Below are positions 1 to 12,650 of a stretch of 64,000 nucleotides of DNA, piece by piece. The DNA lies in assembly GCA_008694505.1 (NCBI GenBank), contig VZDJ01007747.1, positions 11,068,399 to 11,132,398 of the forward strand, read 5' to 3'. The notes beneath the pieces are model-generated. The model was not told the DNA's origin. It did not search any database and saw nothing but the letters and a program-made list of their open reading frames with translations. Source of the stretch: Cyanoderma ruficeps. Its lineage: Eukaryota > Chordata > Aves > Passeriformes > Timaliidae. Within the stretch, counting starts at the first letter, position 1, and every line of letters starts with the position of its first letter. The position numbers and the translations under genes were made by a program.

Positions 1-3000
1 TACCATATGTTTTAAGAAGAGAGATAACGCAACAAAAATATGCTGCGGTCTCTGCTCTGAATTCAGTAACATTGAGGTCAGATGAATCATTTTGGTACAC
101 CTGAACTCAGTTTAGTTCTTACATTTGTGATCCTCGAAACTTAACTGAGACTATATTGTGTTTTTTTGTGCTCTTTTTTCTCTGTTATGAAGTGGTCACA
201 CATAATAGAATTGGGTTATTTTATGTTAAGAAAATGGTGACTGATATCGATCTCTGTCCCCTCCCAGTTCATAAAATAACCTGTTTTTAAGAAGCGGCAG
301 ATTCTTTTATCCTTTAGTTGTATTTCTGAGACTGAGAGGAGTCAAGCAGCAAAAAGATATTGAAACCTGATTAGGCAAAAAATTAAGTTTGTGTGCTCAG
401 ATATTGTCATAGAATCATTGCAAAAAAGGTTTAGCACTGTGTTGAGGCAGTGTAGTGATTAGTGATAAGTTCATTTCCCTTTTCCTTTTTGTATAACTTC
501 ATGAAGCTGCATATGCCGTGTAGCTGACAAATGGCTATTATTCTGTGAAATCAGTTATGTGTTATTAAAGTGACATGTGTATGCTATTTTTGTTCCATAA
601 CTTCATATTATGAGGGGAGAGTCTTCTGTTAGCGATCTAAACATCATGTGTAGATAGCCAAAAGTGAAAAATGAGGTGTTTATTAAACAGTGGTATTTTA
701 AAAGTAGTGATTAAATGGCAAACACTTTTCTCTAAAGTTTTCTATTAATCCTGCTGTTCCTTTTTACAAACATCTAGGAAGTTACGAAAAGTCAGTTCCT
801 ATTAGAAGCCATAAATGAGAAAAAGAAGAAATTTGAAAGCTGTGTAAAAGATTTTTTAAAAAAAGCTCCTGCATTTTTCCTTCTTTTTAACTAATGCAAA
901 TATAAATAACTGAAATGTACTGAAAAAAACTTTTGATAACAAATGACAAAAATGTTTTTGTGACCAGCTAGATACCAGGAGTTTGCTGGTTTGTCTGCAG
1001 AAATACTTGCACGCTTTCATTTTATTCATATACACTCCTTTGGCTTTTATGATCAAAACCAGAATCATTAGATAGTTCATGCGTGATATTCAGCAGAAAT
1101 TATGACATTTAGATGTTATAAAACTGAAAGGACAGCTGCACAACTTTAAATATCAATATAATGCAGGCTAAAGGCTTGGTATCATGAGGGAGGTAAGCAA
1201 ATGTTATGAAACTTGGAACTGCAATATTTGGTTATGGACAGATTTAATATAAAAGACTACTTGAATATTAGAAGTTATCTGTGACAGTAGGAAATGTAGA
1301 TTTAAATATAGGTACACATTTGCAAGATTTCTTTTTTCATGTAATTTATACAGAGTGTTTATATTTAAAAATGATGAAGCAACAGGTAGGAGGAAAATGT
1401 CCGATTTAGTGGATCTCCATTTCAGCAAAAATAACAGCTTTCATTTATATTGTGAACACAAATCAAGGGGGAACTGAACCTAGAGTTTGTAGGTGCTCTA
1501 ATAAATGTAAAATTAATACATTGTCACTTAAACGCTATAAAAGGGAGGAAAATAATAAGCTTCTCTTTAGTTTGCCTTAGAAAGCTATGGGTACAGTAAG
1601 GGTACATTTAACGATGTACATAGTTTACATGCTAAAACGTGCAAAGTGTTTGTGATTTTCTGATGGATTTGGGGTTGCAAATCCAGTACTTGATTCATAT
1701 AAGCCACAAAATACATAATGTTAATGTATTTCAAACTCAAAGACCTATCAGTTTCAGTGTAACCTACCATGGAAAATGAATCTTTACATTGGAGATACCA
1801 ACACACCTCTGTGTCATTATCTGCAGTGGCTTTGTGTGCAGCTCTAGTTTTGTGTTCCTGGTTTCTGGGAAAACGAGCCTTGTGGAAATTGGCTTTTTTT
1901 TCTGGGAAGGTTTTAGGTTTTGTGTGAAAGTTGCTTGAGATGGAAGGTGGGGAGGATTAGTTTGCAGGTTTGACTTTCGAGATTGGGTGTTTCTTGACAT
2001 AGTTTGCTGTGAAGTCAGTCTGTCAGCAGACAGATCTCTGAAAAAGGAGTATGAAGCAGAATATGGGCAACAGTTTTAAAGGAAAGGGTAAAATGAAAAA
2101 GAAAACAAGTTTTCATTGATTCAGTTATGGAACAGCTTGCATTTACAGAGTAATACTAAAAATTCTAGTTAATGTTTTAAAACTTTGGGGAAACAGATTT
2201 GGATAATTCATTAGTTACACAGTTCATGTAGGTTGCCAACATATGATAGATTTGTACATCAGTTTTTATTTCTTTTTGTGTTTTAATTACTTAATTAGCA
2301 TAGTCAGACATGTAAACTAACACAGTATATGCCTATGAGTGTAAACTTGGATTGCCCCATTTTTCATTTTGGCTTTACCTTATAGTTCTTGAACCAGTAC
2401 AGCACCTATTATAAGAAAAAATAAAAAATGCCACAGCCAACAATAAATCTATTAGCAGTAACAATTCTTTGGCAGTATTTTACTTTGGAAAGAACCCCTC
2501 AGATTTGCCAAGAGAAAAAAAGAATTTGAAAACTTGGTAGCCAAATTCTTCTTCAACTGGTTCCTGTCACTGGCGATGAACTGGTTTTTTGGTATAAAAT
2601 GGCAAACTGGGAAGTTTTCCTTCATGTTGATGAGCCAGTCCCTTCTCATTTTGCTGTCTTATTATGTTCTCCTGTACCTGTCCTCTTGCTTAGGTCTGTT
2701 TCCTGCATCATTCATTTGAGAGTATCACGGTATCTCCTATCAGGTACTATGTGGTTTGTGTCAGACATCTGAATAGCCCAGATTAATAACATGAAAATCA
2801 GTGTGCAGAAGCAACCTGTGACTACTTCATCAGAGCTGTAGTTGGTCAGTGAACTTCAGTGCCAGTAATGTGTTTTTCTTCTGTGAACATGGAAAGTGAC
2901 CTGATGTGTGACTGGGGTTTTTTTAAACTGAAGCTCTATAAACTACATTGGTCATATTTTACAATGAGGGTAGAGTAAGGGAAGAGAGTTTGTGCTAAAG

Positions 3001-6000
3001 CAAAGCAACTCTGTCAGACTGTAAGATTGCACCACTTTCCACTGAAGGAATACATGCTATTGCATGATGTTGACATTTGCTGTATTTTGTTTGTAGACAG
3101 TTTATGTAACGTCATTGAAATTCAAATGTATAAGTGCTTGGCTGCAGATCATGGCTAGATGTAACTTTCTGATGCAATGAAAGTGAAAGTTATATTGTAC
3201 GAAGGACTGTCTTGTCATAGGAAAGCTCTTCTGTTGACAGAAAGTCTCAGTCTGATGAGAGCTCATGTCTCCAAAAATTGGAATGTTAGGCATACCTCAT
3301 GTAAGACATTATTTTTGAGAAAGAAAGTGTGACTCAACATATGAATCTGTTAGGTTTGTAGACAAATAGTTTTATCTGAAACATGGGTATAACAGAAACA
3401 GGTTGGGAAGCCTGTTGTTGCACTCAATTAATTATACAAAGGTAAAGAGAGATGTTTTCTGCTTACTAAATAATTTTTAGTGGCTTTGAACTTGCTTAAT
3501 GCACTTTTTTTCACTTAATCCTGGAACCCAGAGTGATCCCAGCAACTTGAGTTGCACTGTTCATTTCACTGATAGCATAAGCAAAACTGGAGCAGAGTTT
3601 AATACAGCAAAGTTTTTAAGTAACGTTGACCTTAATATTAACATATTACTGCATCATGTGTACTGCATAACAAAAAAAACACGTTAACTTTTAACCCTAT
3701 ATGAAGGTCAGTCTCATATTTTAAAGTGATTCAAAAAAAGAAAAAGGCCAAATAGAAAATGAAACAAATTCAGTTTCAAGATGTCTATATTGACTAGAGA
3801 TCTAACTTAATGCAGGATTTCAACTTTTATACTTGTGATACTGAGCTATAAAATGCCTCTTTCTTTTCCTCTACAATACACTCAGTTACTTGAATTTCAT
3901 GAAACTTGGGCTTACTTCTGATCAAAATACTATCACCGAAAAAGTACAACTTAAAAGATATCTGTGCATAGGTTGGAATAATCTGATTTGAATCTATAAT
4001 ACCAGGTTTTCTGTTCTTTACTCTGCATTCTCAATTTTGATAATTTAACATTATAAATTCTGTTGTGGAGTTTTTCTTCTGAAATTACAGAGTACAAGAT
4101 TTTACCTTCAGCTTTTTGATGTACCTTGCAATAGCAATTTCATAATTGAAGGCATTTTGACTTGACAGAATGGCTTTACCAGTGGGAAAAGAAAGGGTTG
4201 GCCTGAAGTTGGTGAGAGTTCAGCTCAGAAGAATAATGGTCATTTTGAAGGCAACTGCAGCTCATCTCAAAATGCATTTCAATTGCTGGAGTAAAAGAAT
4301 TGTCATGTTGTGAGAAAGTGAGAGGTGGGAAGAATTTCAAATAACTGAAGTTTTACACTTTACCTACCTACACAGAATTGGGATAAATTTAGAAGTATCT
4401 CCCACATCCCAATGCTGCCTTACTTCAGGAAACTCAAATACAACTTGGCTGTAAAAGTGAAAACTCCAGTGATGAAATATTAAAATGAAAATAAATTCTT
4501 ACTTTTCACATAGATGATCAAATTGGTTATAATAGGTAAGGAATTTTACTTTTGAGTATATGTGGAGTCAGAATACAAAGCTTTTGTTTCCACAAGCTCT
4601 ATATTGGTCAGTCTATCTTTAGCTGCCCACCCTATGAAATGCTTGCTGAGTGTGCATCGTGCCTCCACGCTGCATCCCTTTTGTGTGTGAACGTGTGAGC
4701 TGGAAACCAATGAGCAACCTGTGCTTAGCAAGGTTGTGTTCTCTTGGTGTCAGCTTCTAAAAATGTTATGCCATGCTTGTTTCGAGTGTGGCTCATGAGA
4801 TACCTGAGGTAAATCTGGATTTAAAACAGTATAGTTATTCTGAGTAATTTTGAAATAATAGAACCACATTTATTCGTGTGGCAAATTTTTGTGTTATGCA
4901 TCTCTGTTTAGGTTTACATTTCCTTAGGGTTAAATTGAATTATGGCTGAAATTATGTCATTTAAAAATTCCTCATGTGGAATACTCAACTTTGATCTTGT
5001 AAACAGGAAGGAAAATTTCTAACTCTGCATAAACATTGTTTTCTACATTGGCTTTTCTCTGAAACATGCACTGTTTACTTTCCACTTGAAAAAGCATTAT
5101 TACATTGCAGTAATAGACTAAACAACTTGACAAGAGACTTGAACAATTAGCTCACAATTATGTTCTTAAGCTTCAGTTAATGAACTATGGAAAAGATGCA
5201 CATTAGTTTCAGAAAAATTTGAAAAGATGTTGTTCTTACACATCTCCCTACATTTCTTGTCTGAGTTTCTTTTTTTAATTTCTTTTTATAAGCTTTAAGA
5301 TTTTTTTCTCTTATTTGCATTAGGCAATTTTTAATTAGTATTCCTCATGTATTACTTCCACAACTTCACTGAGTACTGTAATGGAGATGTCAACCAATTT
5401 TTACATCTTCAAATGATATATCCCCTGAATATTGACGATTAAAACCTGTAGACAGGTGATGTAGGATGAAAGCTGAAGTCTTGCTTTGGACTTTTTGCAA
5501 ACATTCCATCTGATCAAATCCAAACTGATCAATTTTTCTTTTCTGGGTGATGCTTTGTTATCAGGAATCAGGATAACAGGCCTGAGATCTTATAAAGTAT
5601 TGTTTTTCATAAGCTAATCAACTAGGTTTTGCTGTAATATCGAGAGAAATATTCTTGCCAAGTATTAGTTGTCTGTTATTTAGAAAATTTCCTTTAATTT
5701 AAAATTCAAGTTTATTCATGATCCTTTTCATGCATGATGGTTGTTTCAGTGTTATTTGTAACTCATTATCTTCCCATTGTACACAGAAAGAGATAGCAAC
5801 TTTCAGTTTTCAAAGTTCATTGCAGTTTAATAAAATGTGACAAGCTTTTGAATTGACATCCTAATAGTCTTTCCAAAAATGGTAGTTTGTTAGAGTCAAG
5901 ATTGCCTTAATTGCAACATTTGAGTTCATCTAAGTAGACTTTAAAAATACATTTCACCTTTCCCGAATGTGGACTTTCAAGCTTGTAATCATCAAGGAAA

Positions 6001-7229
6001 AAAACATCCTGAAAGAATAGGCAATAGTATTGTCCCTAGCTACATTTTATGCATCTTAAAGAAAATAATTTCAGAAAACCTTTTACTTTATTTTACTGTA
6101 CTATAAATGTATTTTGTTTTGTCCTTTTTTCATATTTGCAAATCATGGATGAGCCTGAAACCTGCTAGTATTTCAAATATATTATCAATAACATAAGGGA
6201 GGTTGTTTTTCAGTTCATTCACTGGTACTGAGCTTCACATAAAGTAAGAGGGGGAAAGAATGTGGGTGGTATAATATAAGGAAAGCTGTGAAATGATCAA
6301 AGCAGGAAATTATGATTGTCACTCATAAGAGAGTTTAAAACCCAGAATTCTGGTAGTAAAACACTGTTTTACTAAAAGATTTGTAAAAGTCCTTGCAGTG
6401 AGATATGGGGTATAAATAGTTTCTAATAATTTCCCTGGAAGATGAGTGGGAGAATATTGATTTGGTTGCTAGCTAAATGCCTTTTTGTTGGTTGGTTTTT
6501 TTTCCCAAACTACATGCCTTTGTCTTTTCTAGACTGATTCTTATATGTAGGATTGCTAGTAAGTGTTTAGTTTACAAAGCTTAACAAATCCTAAAGAAGA
6601 AGAAAAATCCAATGAGGAGGTTAGCAGATGAATGCCTTCAAAGCTTTATACATGAAGAACAAAGGCTTGTCCTGCCCTATTATTTTCAGTAACCCTGACA
6701 AAGTCAGACACATTTAAAGAGTTGTGATAGGTATTCTGACCTTGCTTCACTGATGGAGTAAAACAGTTAATAATTTCCATCCAACTTCTGGTATATTCTG
6801 TTTCTGTGAAAACAAATGAATAAACAACAAAAAAGTCTACAGAATATTTTCTTAGAATATTGAGAGCTGAAATTCATCTATATTAATTTAATCTTGGTGC
6901 TTTACTTTTGAGATAACCCAGTGCATAATTTGACAGCATTTGTTTCTGATGATTCTTTCTTGAATAATGACAAGCAGTTCCTCCATAATTTTTATTTGTT
7001 TTATTTATTTATTCTGAATAAATTGAGGCCCTGTTGCCAAAAGCATCTATTTGTTTAGTGTTGTATATATTTATGCAGATTTTTGTTTTGTGCAGTCAAA
7101 AATCAAAAGTGTACTTATGCATGTTTGTTCATTGCACTGTGCATCTTTAGTGTCTCACAGGAAGCATTTGTGACATATGGAATTGTCTAGTTACAAATCT
7201 TCTTGTACAAAAATGCAATCATAATTTTG
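1..7229. other. Single-copy AT-rich non-coding DNA, nothing recognised
   Basis: No open frame here looks coding. The longest frames from ATG are 61-78 codons, with no recognisable domain and T- or A-rich codon content. I saw no CR1, LTR, tRNA or satellite. The texture is that of an intron or intergenic desert. Old decayed repeats could be present below what can be seen by eye. Confidence 0.6.
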
Positions 7230-7500
7230 ATTAACTTGAAAAGGAATGTTGTTGCTCTCAGAAGTCGCTATCCAGACGTTCAGTCAACTTTGGGGGCTTT
7301 TCTGTGTGTGCTGATTTCCCAAATTGAGCTCATGCATCTTTCAGACAGATGGGCAATTTTATGAAGCTTATAAATGGCTGAAAGCTTTAACAACTCTGTC
7401 ATGCGCAGTTTATTTTTTAAATGCTACTGATTTGTGAAAAAAAGCATTAATAACCTGTTTTGTGCAGTTATAAAGGATTTATTTTAATAGGACTGGGTTA
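7230..7500. promoter_or_regulatory. Candidate conserved non-coding block (weak)
   Basis: This stretch has more even base composition than its surroundings. It contains a POU/octamer-like site (ATGCAT), a TGACAG-like TALE half site in reverse near the CAGACAGATGG segment, an E-box-like CAGATG, and homeodomain-type ATTA cores close together. It carries no long homopolymers. This resembles vertebrate conserved enhancers, but no conservation data are available and the call is pattern recognition only. Confidence 0.2.
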
Positions 7501-10500
7501 AACCATGTTTTCTAAATTAGAATAAGTTCTGTATGCAGTGGAAGATTTCAGAAGAAAAGAAGAAGAAGAATGACAGAAGCAAAGTGTGATTTGCTACATG
7601 CAAAGAGTTTTTAGCATTCTCCTCTGCCTTCTCAAGTTACAGGTATAAACTCATTTTACTTGGGGTGGTGATTTTTTTTTACCCCCTTTTTATCCAGTTG
7701 TATGTTTATGCATTATTGAGAGCAAGTACACTCTTTGGTTTTTGCAGCTTTGCAGGGCTGTTGCATAATTGAGACAGCACACAGAGGCAAACCAATATGT
7801 TGATCCCATTTATGGTCAGTGACTTAGGAACCTTTGTTCACCTGCTGTAGGAACCCTCGTGTGTGCCCTACTCACAAATTCAAGGACATATGCATTAGGA
7901 TAAATGGAAAAGTGTTTAGTGGAAGCAGAATGCACTACACGATGTGGAAAATCCTAACCATTTAGAGCAGGTGATTGCTGGGGATTTTGCTTTTATATGG
8001 TATAGAAAACCCTTCTAATCACACTGATAAAATGTACTGCAAACATGTGCATGACATTCAGGGATGGAGGCTTTCCAGTCTGTGCTGACTTCTGGCTTTC
8101 AAAGTTGAGTGTTACTGTTGTCAGAGGGGTGGGGGCGCGGTTGGCGAAATTTTGCTTTTATTTGTTTGGGTTTTTTAACATAAGTAATTTCTCCTACTGT
8201 TATCTCAGAATATTTTTCTACAGTATCTTCTATTTTTATTTTTTTTAATAGGGACCTAATAATTCTTTAATAGGTAGAAATCTCTCAACAAATGTTGAAG
8301 ATGATTTCTGCCTCAGGTCTCTTCTTCCCTTTCATTTGAAGGGCAACATACTGAATTTAGAAAACAGGATTGACATTCTTTGTAAGAAGTGCTGTTTATG
8401 CACATATGTCAAATAGCAAACCTACTGCTTTAGATTTAGCAGGATAAACGTGAGTTAGCGGTCTTTATTCCTGCCTCATTTGATCACAGAAGAGACAGAG
8501 ATTAATTGTTCTTTATTTGTGGTATGCTATTTCTGGTCAACAAGGAAATCAACTGATGTTTGTAAATAACTTTGTAAAGTTTCTTTTTTAAACTGTTCTA
8601 TAGTTCTAGTGGAAAGTGATGATGCTTTAAAACAGTTTAAATGTGAAGATCCATTTATGAGAAGTTGAAAAAAAATTTAAGTCTTACTCCCATAGTTTTG
8701 CATAAATCAGTTTCTGGCGCGAAGAAAGAAACATGTACTATGTACAAGCAAATGTAATATATTTGAAATCAGTATCCTTTAACATTACAGAGCAATACAG
8801 AACAGATGCTAGTCTTGTTCTTGAGTGGTTTACCTATTGGAGTTTTTAACAGTAGAAAGCAATGACAGATTATGCTAATGAATGGAAAAAATGAAAATAA
8901 TCCTTACTACATTTGAGTCTAAAACTATTGCACTTCTTGAATAAGTTTGAAAACACTAGCTGAAGTGCTTGCTTCTTATCTGCAGAACTCATTCTTGTGG
9001 TTTTGTATTGGCAGTTTGATAAGAATGATAAGAAACAAGCTTGTTAAGAATGTGCTATGAACTGTAATATTACATGAAAATGGCATTGAAGTGTACAGTG
9101 GGCCAAATTCAGATACATGGATCTAGTCAGTGTGTTAATTACGGGACCTTACATGTACTTTTTAAACCCTGGTTGTGTGGGGTTTTTTTCTTTGAGGAAA
9201 GATAAACAGGTTCTTAGTCAGTGAGTGACAACCTGTATGCCAGCTGTGAATGTAGGGATGTGAAATGTAAAATAGGTTGATGATGCCAATTATGCTGGAG
9301 CCCTTTTTTTTGTGTGTTCTCCTGAAGTAGAGGTGATTAAATTTTGAAGAAAATTGATGATTATTACTTCTGAACTGAATTGATTATTTCTGTAGAGTCT
9401 TGTAAGTGTTGCTAGTTCAGGTAATTTAACTGAATTTAGAGCTTCACTGAGAACTGTGAGATAATTCGTTTTTTTCTTATGTCCCATGTTCATTTTAGTT
9501 CTTTGAAATGCTATCTATTTCAGCTTGGTTTTCTTCATGGAGTGGGCATGGAGTTAAGTTGTACCTAACAAATGCCATATTTTTTTTAAATGCTATGCCT
9601 TGATTATGAATGAAATAATGGCTATAAAAATTCAATTAGAAGCAAATTTCCTTTATTTCAGTGGGATAGAGTTTGGGAACCCTTCAAAGAAGTCTGAAAT
9701 TCTGGGAAGTGTATGCAATAATTAAATGGTAAACTATTCTAACACACTTGTTGGTGGTCATGGTCATCTTCATTTTAATATGGACAATCACTTGCATTTC
9801 ACTGTGCTGTAGTGGGCTTTGTCCTTGAATACTTTCAGAGTTCATGTAGTAGGAGGAATGAGCTTGTCCTAGTACAAATCAATTATGCTGGCAGAAAAAG
9901 ATCTGTGATTGAGTTACTTGTATCTCTTTTAGACTGTCCAATTAAGGTGGCATATACTGAGTTGAATTTTAGCAACATGCTTTAGGTTAAAAAAAAAACA
10001 AAAAAACAGTCATGTGCTCAAGAACAGTTGCCCCCTCAACAAGCCTGCTTGTTCCCCACCTCATCCCAAAGATCTGTGTTCCATAACTTGAATCTTTGAA
10101 AAGATACAGCACTTTCAGTTTATTCCCCAAACAATTTTTCTTTAGGCAGGTGATACTTTATTCCAGGATAGAGTCACCTTCTATTCCAACATATTGGCTG
10201 CTTCAAAGTGGTTTCTCTGTGTTGTGAAAATTGTAACTTGCGTGGCACTCCTGCATTACTGAAGCAGCAGCATGAGCTGTGAGGCAACTTGGAGTACAAT
10301 GATTTAACTGCACACTATTTGATATAAAATAATTCTCTACTCTAAGGTGTCAGTCTAACCTATCTTGCTATTATAAGTTGTGCTGCAGATGCATGCATGG
10401 GTTTTTGGTAATGCATCCTTGCAGTGTTTCTCTAAAGCTGCTTAAATTCTTATGCATTCTTGTTGTTAAAAGATAAGTATGAAAGAGATAAAATCCTGTA

Positions 10501-11037
10501 TGCAGAGTTACATTCCTGCTTGTATACAAGAGAGAAGTATTGGAGCAAAACCAGAGTTTTTCTGTTTCCTGTTCTCACTCCACTCCTTCAGGCTGTGTTC
10601 TTAACATCATGATTTTCTCGCTTCTTTTAGATTTTTGTCATAAACACAGTGTCCCTGAAGCTGTAAACCCCTTCACAGTTATGGAATGTGATACCAAATC
10701 CCAGGTAACCTGACTGATTCCAGGTTTCAGTAGCTGAGAAAAAAGAAGAGGGATGATGGTGAAGTTATTCTTGGAAAAATATCTATTGGTGGGATCTTGA
10801 TCGGTACCATCTGCAGGGAGCTGAGGGACAAGAATGGGAATTTGTTTTGCAGGAAACCCAGAGGGGGATCATAGCAGAAAAGGATGATTGACAGAAAAAA
10901 ATCGAGACCAGAAACATAATTCTGATACATATTTTAAATTTCGGGGTGCATTTGCTTCTCAAGTTTTATCTTACTGCATAAGGTTGTGTTTTAAGATGAA
11001 TCAGCAGTATTTTTCTTAATTTCTTACTGTAAAATCA
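7501..11037. other. Non-coding DNA with minor low-complexity tracts
   Basis: No gene or transposon is recognised. There is a purine-only GAA tract at 7550-7570 and a small G-rich, CpG-bearing patch near 8124-8150 (GGGGTGGGGGCGCGG). The patch stands out in a CpG-poor window but is far too short for a CpG island. Runs of A occur near 9988-10006. Confidence 0.55.
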
Positions 11038-11453
11038 GAGGGCTGGAACACCTCTTTTATGAAGACAGGCTTAGAGGGGTTGTTCAGCCTGTAGAAGGGA
11101 AGGCTCTGCAGATATATTAAAACAGCCTTCTAGTACATAAAGGAGCCTACAAGAGAGTTGGAGGGGAACTTTTTACCTGGGCAGGTAGTGATAGGACAAA
11201 GAGGAATGGCTTTAAATTGAAAGAGGGCAGGTTTAGATGTTCTGTTGGGAAGAAATTCATTCTAGGAGGGGGATGAGGCACTGGAACATGCTGCCCAAAA
11301 GCTGTGAATGTCCCATTTCTGGAAGTGTTGAAGGCCAGGTTGGATGGGGCTTGGAGCAGCCTGGTCTAGTTGAAGGTGTCACTGCCTGTGGCAGGAGAGT
11401 TGGAACTGAATGATTCTTAACGTCCCATCCAGCCCAAACTTGACTATTATGAG
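11038..11453 (+). mobile_element. CR1 LINE, 3' end fragment (5'-truncated)
   Basis: The sequence follows the avian CR1 3' region closely. It runs from the GGCTGGAACACCT block, through the 'tagtgataggacaaagag' and 'gaggcactggaacatgctgccc' blocks, to 'ggccaggttggatggggctt'. It ends in 'catccagcccaaacttgac' followed by a decayed copy of the CR1 terminal octamer. The 3' end lies to the right, so the element is in sense on the plus strand. Only about 415 bp of the 3' UTR and end of ORF2 survive, the usual 5'-truncated form. Many substitutions and small gaps make it an old copy with no coding capacity. Confidence 0.93.
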
Positions 11454-12211
11454 TAAAGTATCAATCACACATCTAAAAGCAAGTTCCCATCTTCTGTAAA
11501 GGTAAAAGCAGTTTTTCTGAGTATATTTATATACAAATACAGTGTCTAACTAGAGTTCTTCTTGTCTTCCTTAGCTGGACAGAGCTTTGGAATGATATGG
11601 TTATCCTAGTTTTCTAATTAGTGTACATGTATACATGTTGTCGATACAATATTTCTAACCTATTGTTAGAAATACATACCGAGTGTAAATGGAATTACTT
11701 AAGTATTAGATATGAATGTAAACAATGTAGTAACTTTTGTATTCCCTGTCAGAGACATAATTCAGAAAAACAAGTCCAGAATTTTGAGCAATGTTGATTG
11801 TCTAATAAGTAGCAAGCTTAGTTATTTGACTGTTTTATTCAAGCCATTTTGTGAAAAGTATTATACAATGCTTTTTGAATCATTCTTGCCATAAAAGATT
11901 CTTACTGAATGTTCCAGTCCAACTTTATGAATTGCTGTCAGATATTTGTGGTATTTATCTCTGTTGCTTTTAGAATTATTATACAAGGAAACCAGTAGTA
12001 GGTTTTTGGACATTTTTCTTGAATTCAACTATTCTTTGTTTTGGTTTGTCAATGTATAAAATATGATGTTTAATGTGTGTGTTTTTTGAGAGAATGAATT
12101 GTTCTAAAATTGCTAAAATGAGTATGTCTCTTCTATGGCGTGCCAGTTCGCTCCTATAAATTAATTACAGAAATGCACTGTGTGAAGAAACGCATTAAGC
12201 ATTTGAGCAAC
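11454..12211. other. Non-coding spacer between CR1 copies
   Basis: AT-rich single-copy-like DNA with no repeat family or coding frame recognised. The 60-codon frame near 11712 has no domain and is not credible as a gene. Confidence 0.5.
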
Positions 12212-12622
12212 ACAATTCACAGAACCACAAAATGGGATGGGGCCACAGTGGGTTATCTGATCTGGCCTCCCTGCTCAAGCACAGTCGTCCTAGAGATGTG
12301 GCACAGGATTGCATCCAGACAGCTCTTAAATATCTCCAGTGAGAGAAAGTTCACAACCTCTCTGGACAATCTCCAGTGCTTGGTCACCCACACAGGTAAA
12401 GAAGTTCATCCTAAAGTTCAGATAGAACTTCCTGTGCATCAGGCTCTGCCCATTGCCTCTTGTCCCATTGTTTGGCACCACTGAGCAGAACCTGACTCCA
12501 TCCTCTTTGCACCCTCCCTTTCAGATACTGACAGATGTTGATGAGGTGCCCCCTCAGCTGTCCCTTCTTGAGGATGAACAGGCCCAACCGTATAAGCATT
12601 TGTTTTTTTCCACCTTCATGAG
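12212..12622 (-). mobile_element. CR1 LINE, 3' end fragment (reverse orientation)
   Basis: The left edge carries reversed CR1 terminal octamers (forms of CACAGAAT) followed by the 'gggatggggccacagtggg' block. After that come the standard reversed CR1 landmarks: 'ctccagtgagagaaagttc', 'cacaacctctctggacaat', 'gcccattgcctcttgtccc' and 'aggatgaacaggcccaacc'. The element is 5'-truncated at its right end. Open frames of 60-114 codons across this region are read-through of the repeat and not genes. About 30 bp separates it from the LTR on its right. Confidence 0.92.
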
Positions 12623-12650
12623 AAATATTACTGAAGAGTAATGAATCAGG

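Noticed and set aside
8124..8150. A GC-rich patch containing CGCGG, considered as a CpG-island promoter
   Set aside because: Only about 25 bp long with AT-rich flanks. CpG islands are hundreds of bases.
12140..12484. A 114-codon plus-strand open frame
   Set aside because: It runs antisense through a reversed CR1 3' end, so the open frame is repeat read-through.
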